From Oscarella lobularis (lineage: Eukaryota > Porifera > Homoscleromorpha > Homosclerophorida > Oscarellidae): a DNA stretch of 64,000 nt. Made by a program: the position numbers and the translations under genes. Positions 45,539 through 55,209 of the stretch are shown one piece after another (the stretch's first letter is position 1; every line of letters starts with the position of its first letter). The stretch spans positions 1,426,001 to 1,490,000 of the forward strand of contig NC_089180.1 in the NCBI RefSeq assembly GCF_947507565.1. Direction: 5' to 3'. The notes beneath the pieces are model-generated. The model was given only the letters and a program-made list of their open reading frames with translations, was not told the origin of the DNA and searched no databases.

Positions 45539-46424
45539 GCCTCGATTAGGCGTTTGAGCGTCCAACGTTCGATCGTCCAACCGTTTAACGTCTCAGCGTT
45601 TTAAACTTGCATTTTTAGCTAGGTCGTTCTATGTATAGTCTCTGAGTTGAGGCTAGGTTAGTTTGAAGTCTCTGAGTTTCAGGTTCCCTGCTGGGTCTTT
45701 TTGTAGTCTCTTTTGTTTGAGCTAGGCCCTTCTTCAGCCTTTGAGATTTCGCTAGTAATCTCTGAGGCTTTCTCGTCTGTAGTCTCTTAGTTTTAGCCGC
45801 CGTTTAGGACCTTTCCTTTGTTTAGGTTCTTTTGTTGAATGCTGTGCGTGATGTTGCGTCATCACTTGGGTTTCTGATCACGGCGACGAAGAACGCTTTT
45901 GGATTCAAGATCCGGCTATGGAACATCTTAGATCATGCGCCAAGGTACTACATTTTTAAAAGTTAGTTTGTTTTAATTTCATTTTATTATCTTACAATTA
46001 GACGATGGTTTCGAATGTTTCGTCGCTTCTCAAAACTGTCAAGACGGCCGAAGACGAAGCGGCTCGAGGCGTTCGCGCTCTCGAGTCGGCGATCGACGCA
46101 ATCTCCGCTCAACTTGAAAAACTCACATCGGAAAATGAACCGACTCGCGACGCTGCACCAGAAGACGTCATACGTGTCAGTAAGGGTGTCACTATAGCGA
46201 CGGCGAAAGCGGTCTCCGCTGGAAATTCCGGTCGTCAAGACGACGTCACTGCGGCGGCGAATCTGGGTCGAAAGGCAATTATTGATATGCTACTGACAAC
46301 AAAGGTGAGAAAGCGAGAGATAGGCAGATAGTTCAGGGTTCTGTCCACGTGGGTCAGTGAGCCCCTTGACGCATACTGACTCGTCTGTCGCCGACTCATG
46401 CGCACTATTTTTCCACCCATACAC

Positions 46425-46700
46425 TAAAAATTGCGAAAAGTTTGAGGCTAAAGAAACAAGCCAATAAAGTTTTGAGGCCAGAGAACAAGTCAATAAAGTT
46501 TTGAGGCCAGAGAACAAGTCAATAAAGTTTTGAGGCCAGAGAACAAGCGAAAATGATTTGAGGCCAGAGAACAAGCCAATAAAGTTTTGATGCGCAAAAA
46601 CTATCGCAATAGTTTTGATGTGCGAAAACGAAGGCCATAGTTTTGAGGCGAGAGAACCAGCGAAACACTGTTACGTGCGAGAACAGAAGCCTTTTTAGAT
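46425..46700 (+). repeat. 29-bp tandem repeat in talin intron
   Basis: Five or six copies of a 29-base unit, caataaagttttgaggccag followed by agaacaagt, are followed by more diverged copies (ttttgatgcgcaaaaac). The central three are almost identical, implying recent expansion. Confidence 0.9.
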
Positions 46701-47842
46701 ATGGGATAGAATTTCATAAGTCTTATATCGTGTCTTTTAGGCGGCTGCAGCCAAAGCTGAAGCAGTTGAAAGTGAAAATCGATCGATTACAGCCGCGAAA
46801 GAATGCACAACTGCATTCCGTTCTCTTCTCGAACTCGTTCACTCGGTAATAAAAGTATTTAAAATTAAAATTGGATGAGTTATCTTTCGTTTCAGATTCT
46901 CCTGAAGCCTTCTCACGATAAGAAACAGTAGCTGACAGTAGCATCGTGCGTGAATCAGCGAAAGTTCTCAAAGGAAACGATTGGATGGATCCGACCGATC
47001 CCAACATCATCGCCGAGAATTGCTCAACGCTGCGGCGTCGATCGAAGCAGCGGCGAAGAATCTAGCGCTCCTAAAACCGCGCGAGAAGAAACACGAAGCC
47101 GATGAGACGTTTCGATGAGCAGATCCTGGACGCGGCGCGCGCCATCGCATCAGCGACAGGCGCGCTCATCAAATCGGCGACGGCGGCACAACGAGAATTA
47201 GTCGCTCAAGGAAGAGTAAGAAAAGAAACTAGCACTTTTATATTAATTTAATTGAGTTTTAGCTTCGTCCTGGCGTTCCTTGTTCGGATGACAGCCAATG
47301 GGCCGAAGGTCTTGTCTCAGCGGTACGTACATTTAGTATTCATCTTTCCCCTCATTAGAATTCGAGGGCTATTTTTTTCTTTAGGCTCGTCTTGTTGCAT
47401 CTGCTACGCAGTCTCTATGCGAAGCGGCCAATTCCGCTGTGCAAGGAGTAAGCAATACGGAGAAGCTGATTGCTTCGGCGAAGGCTGTTGCCTCGTCGAC
47501 GGCTCAGCTTCTCGTCGCATGGAGTCAAAGCTGATGCCGACAGCGAAAATTCAATACGCTTACACGTGAGGGATATTTTCCCTAAGGGGGGCTGGATTAT
47601 CGTTATTGTGTATAGGCGGCCTGTTTGCGGTTAACTAAAAAAGCGTCGGAGAACTTTGTGAAAGCGGCGGCGCGATCGGACGAACAAGAGGAGGATGAGG
47701 AAGGATTTGCTATTAGTAAGGGAAAGATTGGCGGTATGCGGCTCAGGAGCAAATCTTGCGCAAGCGGCGTGAATTGGAAGAGGCGATGAAGCAATTGAAG
47801 AGAATCCGTCGCAATAAATACCAACAGGAAGAAGGGGAGTAA

Positions 47843-48480
47843 GCTATTAAGTGATCAGTACTCAGGCTTTTTTGTTGTTTTCTTTGTTTACGCTCTGTTG
47901 GCTGTTGCTGCTGAATGGGATTTTGCTTAGGTTAGGACGGGGGAGGGGGGTGATGACACTCAGTTTTTTTCTTATTCTTCTTGTGTTTTTGTCTGTTGTT
48001 CGAAACTAGATGGAATGAACGCAATTGTGCTTTCATTTTTGTAAGCTAACCAGCTTTAAATTTTTCTAAATATCCTGGTAGAAGGTAAGTTCTTCTAGCC
48101 AGAAAAAATGGTAGAGTAGTTCCTAAATACAAACTGTATATGCAATCTGCCGTCCTCTGTTACAAGGCGCAATGTCCCCGGATTTAATAGGGTAAACGGC
48201 TATAAATGCCCGGATTAAACGACCACCGCCCCCATTCTCCAAGATTTAGAAAATGTGGGCGGTGGTCGTTTAATCCGGGAACATAGAACAGTTATATATA
48301 CGTGGGAGCAGGGGGAGCGCAAGAGCTGAGCGCAAGAGTGTGCTTGAAACATGAAACACGTGGCACAAATTTTTATTGACAAAAATCAAGACCTGGCTAA
48401 TCTACTGACATACTTTCTGTCTGTCTGACGTCATTTGACACCTAACTCATCACACCATACATTAACTAACACAGAACAAC
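47843..48480. other. 3' flank of talin with a perfect hairpin
   Basis: I see no coding signal. It contains the 23-bp hairpin listed separately, within the spacer between the talin remnant and the minus-strand WDR35-like fragment. Confidence 0.45.
48209..48279. repeat. perfect 23-bp inverted repeat (hairpin, 25-base loop)
   Basis: The arm at 48209-48231 begins cccggattaaacgaccaccg and is complemented without mismatch at 48257-48279. The loop is 25 bases. The size suits a very short MITE or a hairpin-RNA locus. Confidence 0.92.
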
Positions 48481-48483
48481 GAC

Positions 48484-49265
48484 GGTTCACAAACTAGAGA
48501 TCAGATGAGAAGGGGAATTGCTCGGCTATTGAGGTTGTCTTGGTTACAGTTTTTTCCACCTTGTCGACGATGACGTTGATTCCAATCCCCCATTTGGGAA
48601 GGAATTTCCATGTCTCCAATCACTTTTCCCTCTTCTTTCTTTGCTCGCTATTCTTCTCCTCTTTCATTTTCTTTGTTCCTCACTTCAACTTCGTGTTTCA
48701 AACGCGTTACATCGCGTTCAAGCTTCTTAATTAAAGCTATAAGAGTTCTTAGTACAAAAAGTAAACACGCTACCTTCACATAAGCCAGAACAGCTTGCTC
48801 ACACATTCCAACAGTGACAAACATGCCACCAATAGTCTAATACACTAATGAAAATAACTTTGTATATAGGCCAATGCTCACTCACGCCGAGCAACGGAGA
48901 GTTCTCTGGAAGGGAGAGAACAAGATTCTCCAAGCCATTGTAGTAGCAATGAGCCAATCGTTCCTGATTGCGACCTTGCAGATAGTAGGAAACGGCATTT
49001 TGCCTGCGAGTGTCTTTCTGTTGCATGCATGGAAAACATTTTAGAAAAGTTTCTTCAAGTACCATTTTTGTCTGTCCGCGTAGTAGTCGCCAATGGCATT
49101 CCAGGCTTTTTCCAGTAGAGCGTCATGGCCTAAAACGCTTTTTAAAAAAATGCCTGTACGGTCCTTGGCGTTCTCACCGGCACCGCCTCCGGTTTTCAAG
49201 AGTTGAACAACTCTGAACCAATCTCCCAGTTTCATTCGCATGTCGACAGCCAGGTCAGTGAGAAG
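48484..49265 (-). pseudogene. WDR35/IFT121 fragment (intraflagellar transport A)
   Basis: IFT121 is a core IFT-A subunit required for retrograde ciliary transport. Minus-strand exons read [24 protein letters not shown] (about 49255-49185), [19 protein letters not shown] (about 49115-49058), [20 protein letters not shown] with [17 protein letters not shown] (about 49005-48885), and [20 protein letters not shown] (about 48838-48775). These match consecutive TPR-like helices of WDR35 as recalled. Introns are 45-60 bp and frames join. The WD40 propellers and the C-terminal half are missing. After AYVK the frame continues into an unrelated charged coil (IALIKKLERDVTRLKHEVEV) and a VEKTVTKTTSIAEQFPFSSD tail ending near 48490. 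So this is a truncated, possibly re-terminated piece. Confidence 0.75.
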
Positions 49266-49299
49266 AACACAGCGTGTATGTGTTGTTCTAAACACTTAG

Positions 49300-49770
49300 C
49301 GCCGTCAGAAAGGCTCTAGCTACAGCAACGAATCTATTAGAGCTTCCACGGATCACCTCCCACAGCTCCAACGTTACAAAAATACGTCTGACGATGGCAT
49401 AGACAATTCCCAAGTCCTTTCGTCCTTCGTCACTCTCTTCCCAACGACGTTCTCATCTCCGCTGTAGGCTCCTGAAAGAAACTCAAAACGTTTTAGTGAG
49501 GCTACGTACATATTTACGCAGTTGGAGCTCAGCCCGTGCACTGTAAATGCGTGTGGCTCCTGTGACCCCGATGGAGTGTTGGTGAACACTTTCGTTTGCA
49601 GCACTTGCGCGTTTATGGTAGAACGTGCTGGAGGGGTGTTAGCAGACACCTTTTTGATTTCGGAGTGTTGCTGTATACCTTCGGCAGGGTGAGAGAAAAG
49701 ACAGGTATCTGTATATAGCTGTTGTTACTTATGATTGATAAAGTCGCTGTCGAAGTTTTAAAAGTATTTT
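49300..49770 (-). other. unassigned minus-strand exon-like frames
   Basis: VTLELWEVIRGSSNRFVAVA (about 49380-49320) and PPARSTINAQVLQTKVFTNT (about 49640-49560) are open and flanked by AG/GT, but belong to no family I recognise. They may be 3' sequence of the mobile-element gene or part of the WDR35 neighbour. Confidence 0.25.
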
Positions 49771-49772
49771 AT

Positions 49773-50985
49773 TTAGGATAAGTCATACTTAACAACAATA
49801 CGAAAGAGGGCGGATGAGGAAGCACATTTATGCAAAACGTAAGGATGATAGTCCAGCAAATTTTCAACATCTATTAGGCAGAATGTATTTTCACGTCTCT
49901 CTAATTCATATGAATGATAATGCTCCGAGAAATCAACCGTCTCCAGCTTCTCCAAAACAAAGTAGCTTTCACGTAACTGACTCAATATTAATTTGATTTC
50001 TCCAAAAATAGGTAAGCCTGATTCGGAATCAATTTCGCAGCAGACGCATAATCCTTTCGTGTACTGCGTACTCTGCACTTGCAGTGACTTACATCTTTGC
50101 AACAAAATACATATTAGTAAAATTAAGATTGAAGTTTAATTATCTATTATTTACGAGAAGACTGGTGCTGACGTGTTGGAGAAGGATATATTGTAGGTAG
50201 TTTCAACATCTTCTTTCTCTATTTCCGTTGCTAAAAAAATCATAATTTATTATTAAATGGTGCAGTTCAAACTCACCATTTTGTACTGAAGGCGCTTGAT
50301 CTAAAAAACTGTCTCTGTCGATCATTTGAAAGCACATGTAGTGCTGGTGGCGAAAAGAAAGCGTTTTGCAAATGTTTATAAAATTGTTTGACGCCGAGGC
50401 AAGGCGCTTGAAGTGCTGATGTTTGGCCTCGAAGCGAAAGCACCATTCGCGACTCAAAGGTCCAATCCTAAAAAAAACAATTATTAAAAATGACAACAAA
50501 TTTTGTTACTTACCTCATCATCCAATCAGGGATGTGAATGTTGTAGTGCATTTTTGGCGTCACCGAATGATTTGGATACAGTTCTACAAAAGCCGAGTGA
50601 TGCTCACGAATCAAATGCTTAAGGTAATCAATTTTTTCCACTGATGTCGTCGGAGCAAAAATCAAATCCATTATTTTTAGGTGAAGAAGAAAATTTTCGT
50701 AGTTGGGCTGATCTTCCGGCACAAATTGACCAATTATAACTGGCAAGTGCCTAGCAAGACACCACAGTTTGGAAGCTAGTAAAGAAAATATTAGTGGTCC
50801 ATTCCATTTCTGTTTGCTTGCATGTACCTGACTGGGAAAGACAGTTATCTTTTGAAAAAAGTTTTGCCTCGCCCAAAGGACTGGGTCTGTTTTTTATTTC
50901 TGAGGGGCCATAATCAAATGATGAAATTCTCTCGTTGACCTGATCTACTGACAGGTGCTGAAATAGGATGGGCATTCCAAGCTTC
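49773..50985 (-). CDS. mobile-element-associated protein of unknown function (C-terminal part)
   Basis: Minus-strand exons give GMPILFQHLSVDQVNERISS with FDYGPSEIKNRPSPL (50985-50880), MPVIIGQFVPEDQPNYENFL with VELYPNHSVTPKMHYNIHIP (50746-50510), IGPLSREWCFRFEAKHQHFK with NICKTLSFRHQHYMCFQM (50475-50320), and LCVCCEIDSESGLPIFGEIK with DFSEHYHSYEL (50105-49830). The blocks 'PKxHYxxHxP', 'GPL..WC.RFEAKH..FK' and 'NI.K.L..RHQ..MC' recur, in my recollection, in uncharacterised repetitive genes of fishes and cnidarians, often beside mobile elements. Function is unknown and no catalytic triad is apparent. Introns are short and frames appear to join. The N-terminal part is replaced by the integrase gene at about 50.97 kb. 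Confidence 0.5.
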
Positions 50986-51967
50986 GACAAATGACGTCAT
51001 ACCCACCCTGCTGATTTCAATGGCCACGGCAGACACTGAAAACTTTGAAATTTCGTCGTTAAGGTCGAGAATTTCCTTATCGACTAAATCGTTCAAGCCA
51101 GCTTTTATGGGAAAGTTAACTCTTTGGTTAACTTCACCCCAAATTCTTTCAATAGGGTGATTCTGCAAAACGATCAAATCAGGGTTAGCACAAGAAATGC
51201 ATTATACTGGACATACATGCTTCGAATCAGACTGGACAAAGCACTGTCGTTGTCTATTTGATCGAAAAACCTCCAACTGCTCTTGAACATAAAGCATGAG
51301 TACAAATTCCAGCCCATGATCAACCCTGAGTTGATCCCACACGCCGTATTGAAGCAAAATTGGCTTCAATAGCTGGTCGTAAATAACATAATTGTTCTTC
51401 ATGGGCATCGTGGCAGTTTGCACTATGCAACCGCTGAATCCGTCAATGGCTGCCACATGGGTGACACCATACATAGTAAGCTTCTCGTTTTGATCCACGT
51501 GAAGCTTGTGGCCAAAGTATTCAGCACTGTACGGGACAGGATTGGCTCGTCTTGCAGCAGTTTGCTGCCGTTCTTCGTGATACTCGGGAGCCACTCGTTG
51601 AAGAGCTCTTCCCACACGCTTCTCGCCTATTCCAGTCCACCCATGATGAGAGGACAAATAGCCTTTCATGGTCTTTCGTCCATAGGTAGGGCCAAGCTAT
51701 AGAAACAGAGTTCACACTACCAACGTCTTATTCTCGCCACCTTGCCTTGTCCACGGCTTGTGAGACTGCTCGATCAAGTTCAGACGTTTCTACTGAAGAT
51801 GTCCAGTGTATGTCGTACTTTTCACAGTAGCGTCTGACGCTCCGCTCGCTTAGACCTCGGTGGCCCGGAAATCGGTCGCATAAAATTTCACTTATACCTC
51901 TGTGCGAGAGCCCGCTGGCCACCAACTCTTCCATGTCCTCTTCGTTCACAAGCTGCTCGAGGTCCAT
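50950..51967 (-). CDS. rve-superfamily DDE integrase (mobile-element type)
   Basis: Exon 1 (51967 to about 51746) starts MDLEQLVNEEDMEELVASGL and contains a helix-turn-helix-like LSERSVRRYCEKYDI. Exon 2 (about 51700-51222) begins LGPTYGRKTMKGYLSSHHGW and carries D in HKLHVDQNEKLTMYG and D in QLRVDHGLEFVL. Exon 3 (from about 51164) begins NHPIERIWGEVNQRV, which supplies the catalytic Glu, and reaches FVEAWNAHPI near 50970. Splice sites are GT..AG and the frame is continuous, so the D-D-E core is complete. This type resembles the 'integrase core' proteins I recall as common in cnidarian, fish and sponge genomes rather than retroviral-like pol: no RT, RNase H or protease is nearby. It faces a divergent RING-type gene about 170 bp away, hinting at a shared promoter. 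Confidence 0.72.
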
Positions 51968-52133
51968 CGCTAATTTACTCCCGGATGCCCAACTCTGGAC
52001 GACGGACTAATTAGATATACCTAGAGACCTTTCCGGCCGGAGTTCATTTCCGGTCAAAAGCGACGCGTAGATTACATTCCTTTTTGGGAAGATAAGATCC
52101 GCTCTCACGGGCAAGTAGCGTTTCACGTGCCAC

Positions 52134-53598
52134 GTGCCAGCACTTCGATCAAGACGAGCGATGAATTCACCACGCGAATCAAGCCCCGCCGCCGGCGGGG
52201 AACGGGACGAATACATACGACTCGCAAAGGGAGACCGACAGGTCCAGCTACGACAAGTGGACGTTACTGTCCAAAAAATCATCCAGATTTTTGAGGTATG
52301 CTGCACTCTGGATTGATACTAGTCTCCTCGATCCTTTTCTCTCAGTTGCCTGCCGGAGAGATGTACCTCTGCATAGCCGGAGAAGAGGTGGAGAGGCCGA
52401 TCTTCCCCACCTTCAGCACGGGAAGATTTGTGGGTTTAGAACCCAGAAACGAATATCACATCGTTCAACGATCTGCGCCGCGGCACGACGAGCAACCTTT
52501 ATCTGCCCCAGGACCCGCGGCGCAGCCAGGACCCGCGGCGCAGCCAGGACCCGCGACGCAGCCAGGACCCCCTCTGCCAGCCGCCGCATGGGCGCCGTCG
52601 GAAGGACAACCCCGCCTCCTTCACCCTTTTCCCATGCGAGGCGCCAGCAAATTTATGAAAGGGTCAGGCCGCAAGCGTAAGCTGACTTTCGAGTCAGCTG
52701 CTTCAGCCCAGCAGAAATTCCTTCAAAGAAAAATTGATTTCGTGACGGTCGACGTGGGAAACGACGGGGGGGTTCGCCGCGGGGCCCTTCGTAGATCGGA
52801 ATTCCTGATCCTTGACGAAGCGACCATGAGCGTTCCTGTAGTGATCGCAGCGCTTACAGCTCGCCTCACGGAGAAAAACGTAATACAACCAACCGACGAA
52901 ATTGTCTTGGTTAGCAAAGACCTTGCCGAAATTGGCGACGACGAAGGCACTAGAAGTACGGAATATTTCCTCACAAGACGAATACTCATGACTGATTCCT
53001 TTTTGTAGACCTATTGTTCTGGAAGGCACCTAACCGAATCGTTTTAGCCGTTCTCAAGGACGAGCTAGAATACGCATACAAAGTAGCGTCCGTTGCAGCT
53101 ACTCAAGCCGCTCAGGCCGTTGGATTCGTCACCCCGCCTGTGACACCACAGAGCGCAAGACGTGCGTGGACCGCAGCTCAGGGCGATTTACTTCTTCATC
53201 AGAAAGTGGACAAACTCCTCGACATGGCTACCGATCGCAGAGAAGAAGAACAAGGACTCCTTCGACAGGTCGTCGCACGGGCCAAGGAGATCTTGGACGC
53301 ATTCAAATGCCCGATGTGCTTGACGAAGTTAGAAACGGGCATCGTGATGAGCTCCTGCTGCGGGCAGGTTGCGGGATGCAAGCGATGCGTCGAGCGAGCG
53401 CTCCTTGATGACATGGACGCAAGGTGCCATCTCTGCCGAAAGAGGGCCGATTCGGTCTTCGTCGTCGATCCCACGGGAGGCCGCGACTGCAACTACTTCA
53501 CGATCTTTCCGTGCCTGGACGAAATCGTGAAGAAGGCCAAGGAAGTGAAGGCCGACGCTCAGCAGAGCCTCGATCGCCTTCCGCGATCCGAGGCTTGA
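52134..53598 (+). CDS. RING-type protein with FWK core, probably mobile-element associated
   Basis: Three exons join in frame: 52134-52295 (MPALRSRRAMNSPRE..., ending IIQIFE), 52346 to about 52954 (LPAGEMYLCIAGEEVERPIF ..., GDDEGTR), and about 53009-53598 (LLFWKAPNRIVLAVLKDELE ...). The total is about 455 residues. Exon 2 has a Pro/Gln repeat (GPAAQP three times, 18-bp units at 52505-52570) and a basic patch GRKRKL. The C-terminus has a RING-like finger: CPMCLTKLETGIVMSSCCGQ then GCKRCVERALLDDMDARCHL-CRKR. RING domains usually act as E3 ubiquitin ligases; here that is inferred. The 'FWK...R.V.AV...RING' order matches repetitive uncharacterised genes I recall from fish and cnidarians. It lies head-to-head with the integrase. 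The frame is clean. Confidence 0.6.
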
Positions 53599-53623
53599 CG
53601 CGATCGCCTTCCGCGAAGAGACT

Positions 53624-53712
53624 AAGAGTTGAGTTGAGTTGAGTTGCCTGGCATGACTAGAGTTGAGTTTTGCATGACTAGAGTTGAGTCTTGCATGACT
53701 AGAGTTGAGTAA
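53624..53712 (+). repeat. short tandem repeat, unit about 24 bp
   Basis: Three copies of gcatgactagagttgagt separated by 4-6 bases, preceded by a (gagtt)n run, directly follow the RING gene stop codon. Confidence 0.9.
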
Positions 53713-53719
53713 AAAATAA

Positions 53720-54370
53720 AAAACGCCGCTTGTGTACGGCTCAAGCTTTGTTCGATGTGCCCTCTTTCGCCGATTCCGTCGTTGCGAGGCGATCGGCGAT
53801 TCGGCGATAACATCTATATAGCGCACTTGATCTAGCTGAAGGTCACTTGGTCCTTAGAGCGCTCAGCTTAGAGGGGGGCCTCAGGCGACGCCACCGGCGA
53901 CGCCTCGGGCTGCGGAATGCTCTTTTGCCCGCCGCATAACAGAGCAGGTGACGCCTACATAAGTACTTCTTTGGGAGACAATTCACGCCCCTAATTTAGA
54001 GGAAGCGTTTGAGACACGCCCCTAATTTAAAAATACTTGTCAACACGAATTATACTGGTCGTACCATTTCATTGGCTACTAGTTTTGCGTTTTCGGAAGT
54101 GGGTGGATAACTCGAAGGTAGACTCTCGCTTACAATGGCGCATTGAATAGGAAAACTCCGTCTTTTTATTCACATTTAGTTTACAGGTCTGTGAATTTTC
54201 AGAATGAGAAAATGAATGAAGTAATGGGTCAAGTAGGAGGGCAACAAAACGATTATGCTGCTGTGGTTTTAAGAGGAGGGGCGTTTTTAAATAATAATAA
54301 TGATAATAATAATAACATGAAAAATTCTACCTGGTATTTCTGGTTTCATGCGCGGAAGTTTTATAACACG
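53720..54370. other. spacer, no gene recognised
   Basis: Short inverted motifs occur (CGGCGACGCC near 53885-53910; repeated acacgcccctaattta at about 53985 and 54015). A 115-codon plus-strand frame (54143-54490) runs into the palindromic repeat and is unlikely to be coding. Confidence 0.4.
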
Positions 54371-54374
54371 GCCA

Positions 54375-54490
54375 CGCCGAGAACCCCGACGAGCAGTTTT
54401 TCATTACGAGGTCTTGTTCAGGACCCCCGAAGAGAAGTTTTCATCATAAAGTCTTGCGAAGGAGGTCTTCCTCAGGACCCAAGAACCTAA
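54375..54490. repeat. second, diverged copy of the palindromic MITE-like repeat
   Basis: The words gagcagtttttcattacgag, gtcttgttcaggaccccc, gagaagttttcatcataaag and ggtcttcctcaggaccc follow the same order as the right arm of the element at 6.74-6.99 kb. Confidence 0.6.
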
Positions 54491-54494
54491 TGAC

Positions 54495-55205
54495 AATTAT
54501 TTAGGTAGTTACGTGTAAAACCATATGTCTCTTGTGCCTGTCCTCCAGCCAGCTGCCATGAATTGTCTTTTTGACCATTCCTGCCTGCTCTTCTTCAAAC
54601 CTTTTCACTATATGTCAAAAAATAAATAAAAGTAAACGCTAGCCGTTTGGCTACCTGACTTATAGCAAATATCATATGAAATCCTATGTCGTCAACAGAT
54701 GTTCCATCCTGATAATTTCCTATGAGAATTTATACGATATGTACTAAAGAAGAGACTCGCCGTTCATGCCTGGCGAATAGACAGCAATGCCTGATAAAAG
54801 TCTTCAGACCCTCACCTCACCGGTGCCCTTCTGTTGTCGAATAAAAAAAATTAAAAAAACACATTACACAGTGGGTCCGACGTTTTTGCTTACCTTACAC
54901 AGAAAAGTTGAAAAAGCTTCAAGTGGCACTGCCTGCGCCTGCAAGAATAACAATTAGGGTGAGCTGAATTCTTTTAGGAGTTGTGCTTCGTTGTACTTTA
55001 GAATGGGTAGTCCATTTATGAATTTTTCTCCCTTCTCCTGCATTTCAATCATGAATTTTTTCTATATAAAAATGACAGTTAAAAGTATCAAGTTCATTTA
55101 TTTTGGGTGAAAATTGACTTATCTGACAAAAGAGCTTCGCTGTGTCGAAGACTTCAGCAAACGAGATGATGAGTGGAAGCGCTGACGATCTAAAAGACAG
55201 GATTT
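54495..55205 (-). other. minus-strand exons of an unassigned gene
   Basis: Five small exons look coding in N to C order: RSSALPLIISFAEVFDTAKL-FCQI (about 55195-55125), KKFMIEMQEKGEKFINGLPI with LKYNEAQLLKEFS (about 55070-54970), AQAVPLEAFSTFLCK (about 54945-54897), GNYQDGTSVDDIGFHMIFAI (about 54725-54660), and IVKRFEEEQAGMVKKTIHGS with WLEDRHKRHMVL (about 54615-54530). Introns are 40-100 bp. I cannot place the family. No stop interrupts the blocks, so a functional gene is possible. Confidence 0.4.
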
Positions 55206-55209
55206 CAGG

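Larger units (their letters stand above)
42446..47842 (+). pseudogene. talin, 3' portion (rod bundles to actin-binding C-terminus), disrupted
   Basis: The exon cut by the transposon resumes at 42446 as SAYLVAISDPSS, then SSQFARAQQAIRQACEQLLD. Collinear blocks follow: LSTKPLLEAIDDLVEFASAP (about 42838); SLAVNPRDAATWQLLASHSK (about 43715); DQTKT-like REQTKTLAESALQLMYAAKE (about 44240); RVIMFASTGLLN (about 45137); TMVSNVSSLLKTVKTAEDEA (46003); GVTIATAKAVSAGNSGRQDD (about 46185); LVASATQSLCEAANSAVQG (about 47390); TEKLIASAKAVASSTAQLLV (about 47455); and KRIRRNKYQQEEGE-stop at 47840-47842, the natural C-terminus. An in-frame TAG lies at 44701-44703. Frame jumps occur near 45.26, 46.95-47.1, 47.52 and 47.73 kb. 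The I/LWEQ actin-binding region is therefore not readable in one frame. Identity is firm. Confidence 0.85.

Noticed and set aside
50950-51967. Retrovirus- or LTR-retrotransposon-derived integrase
   Set aside because: No protease, reverse transcriptase, RNase H or LTR is nearby, and the N-terminus has an HTH-like rather than HHCC zinc domain.
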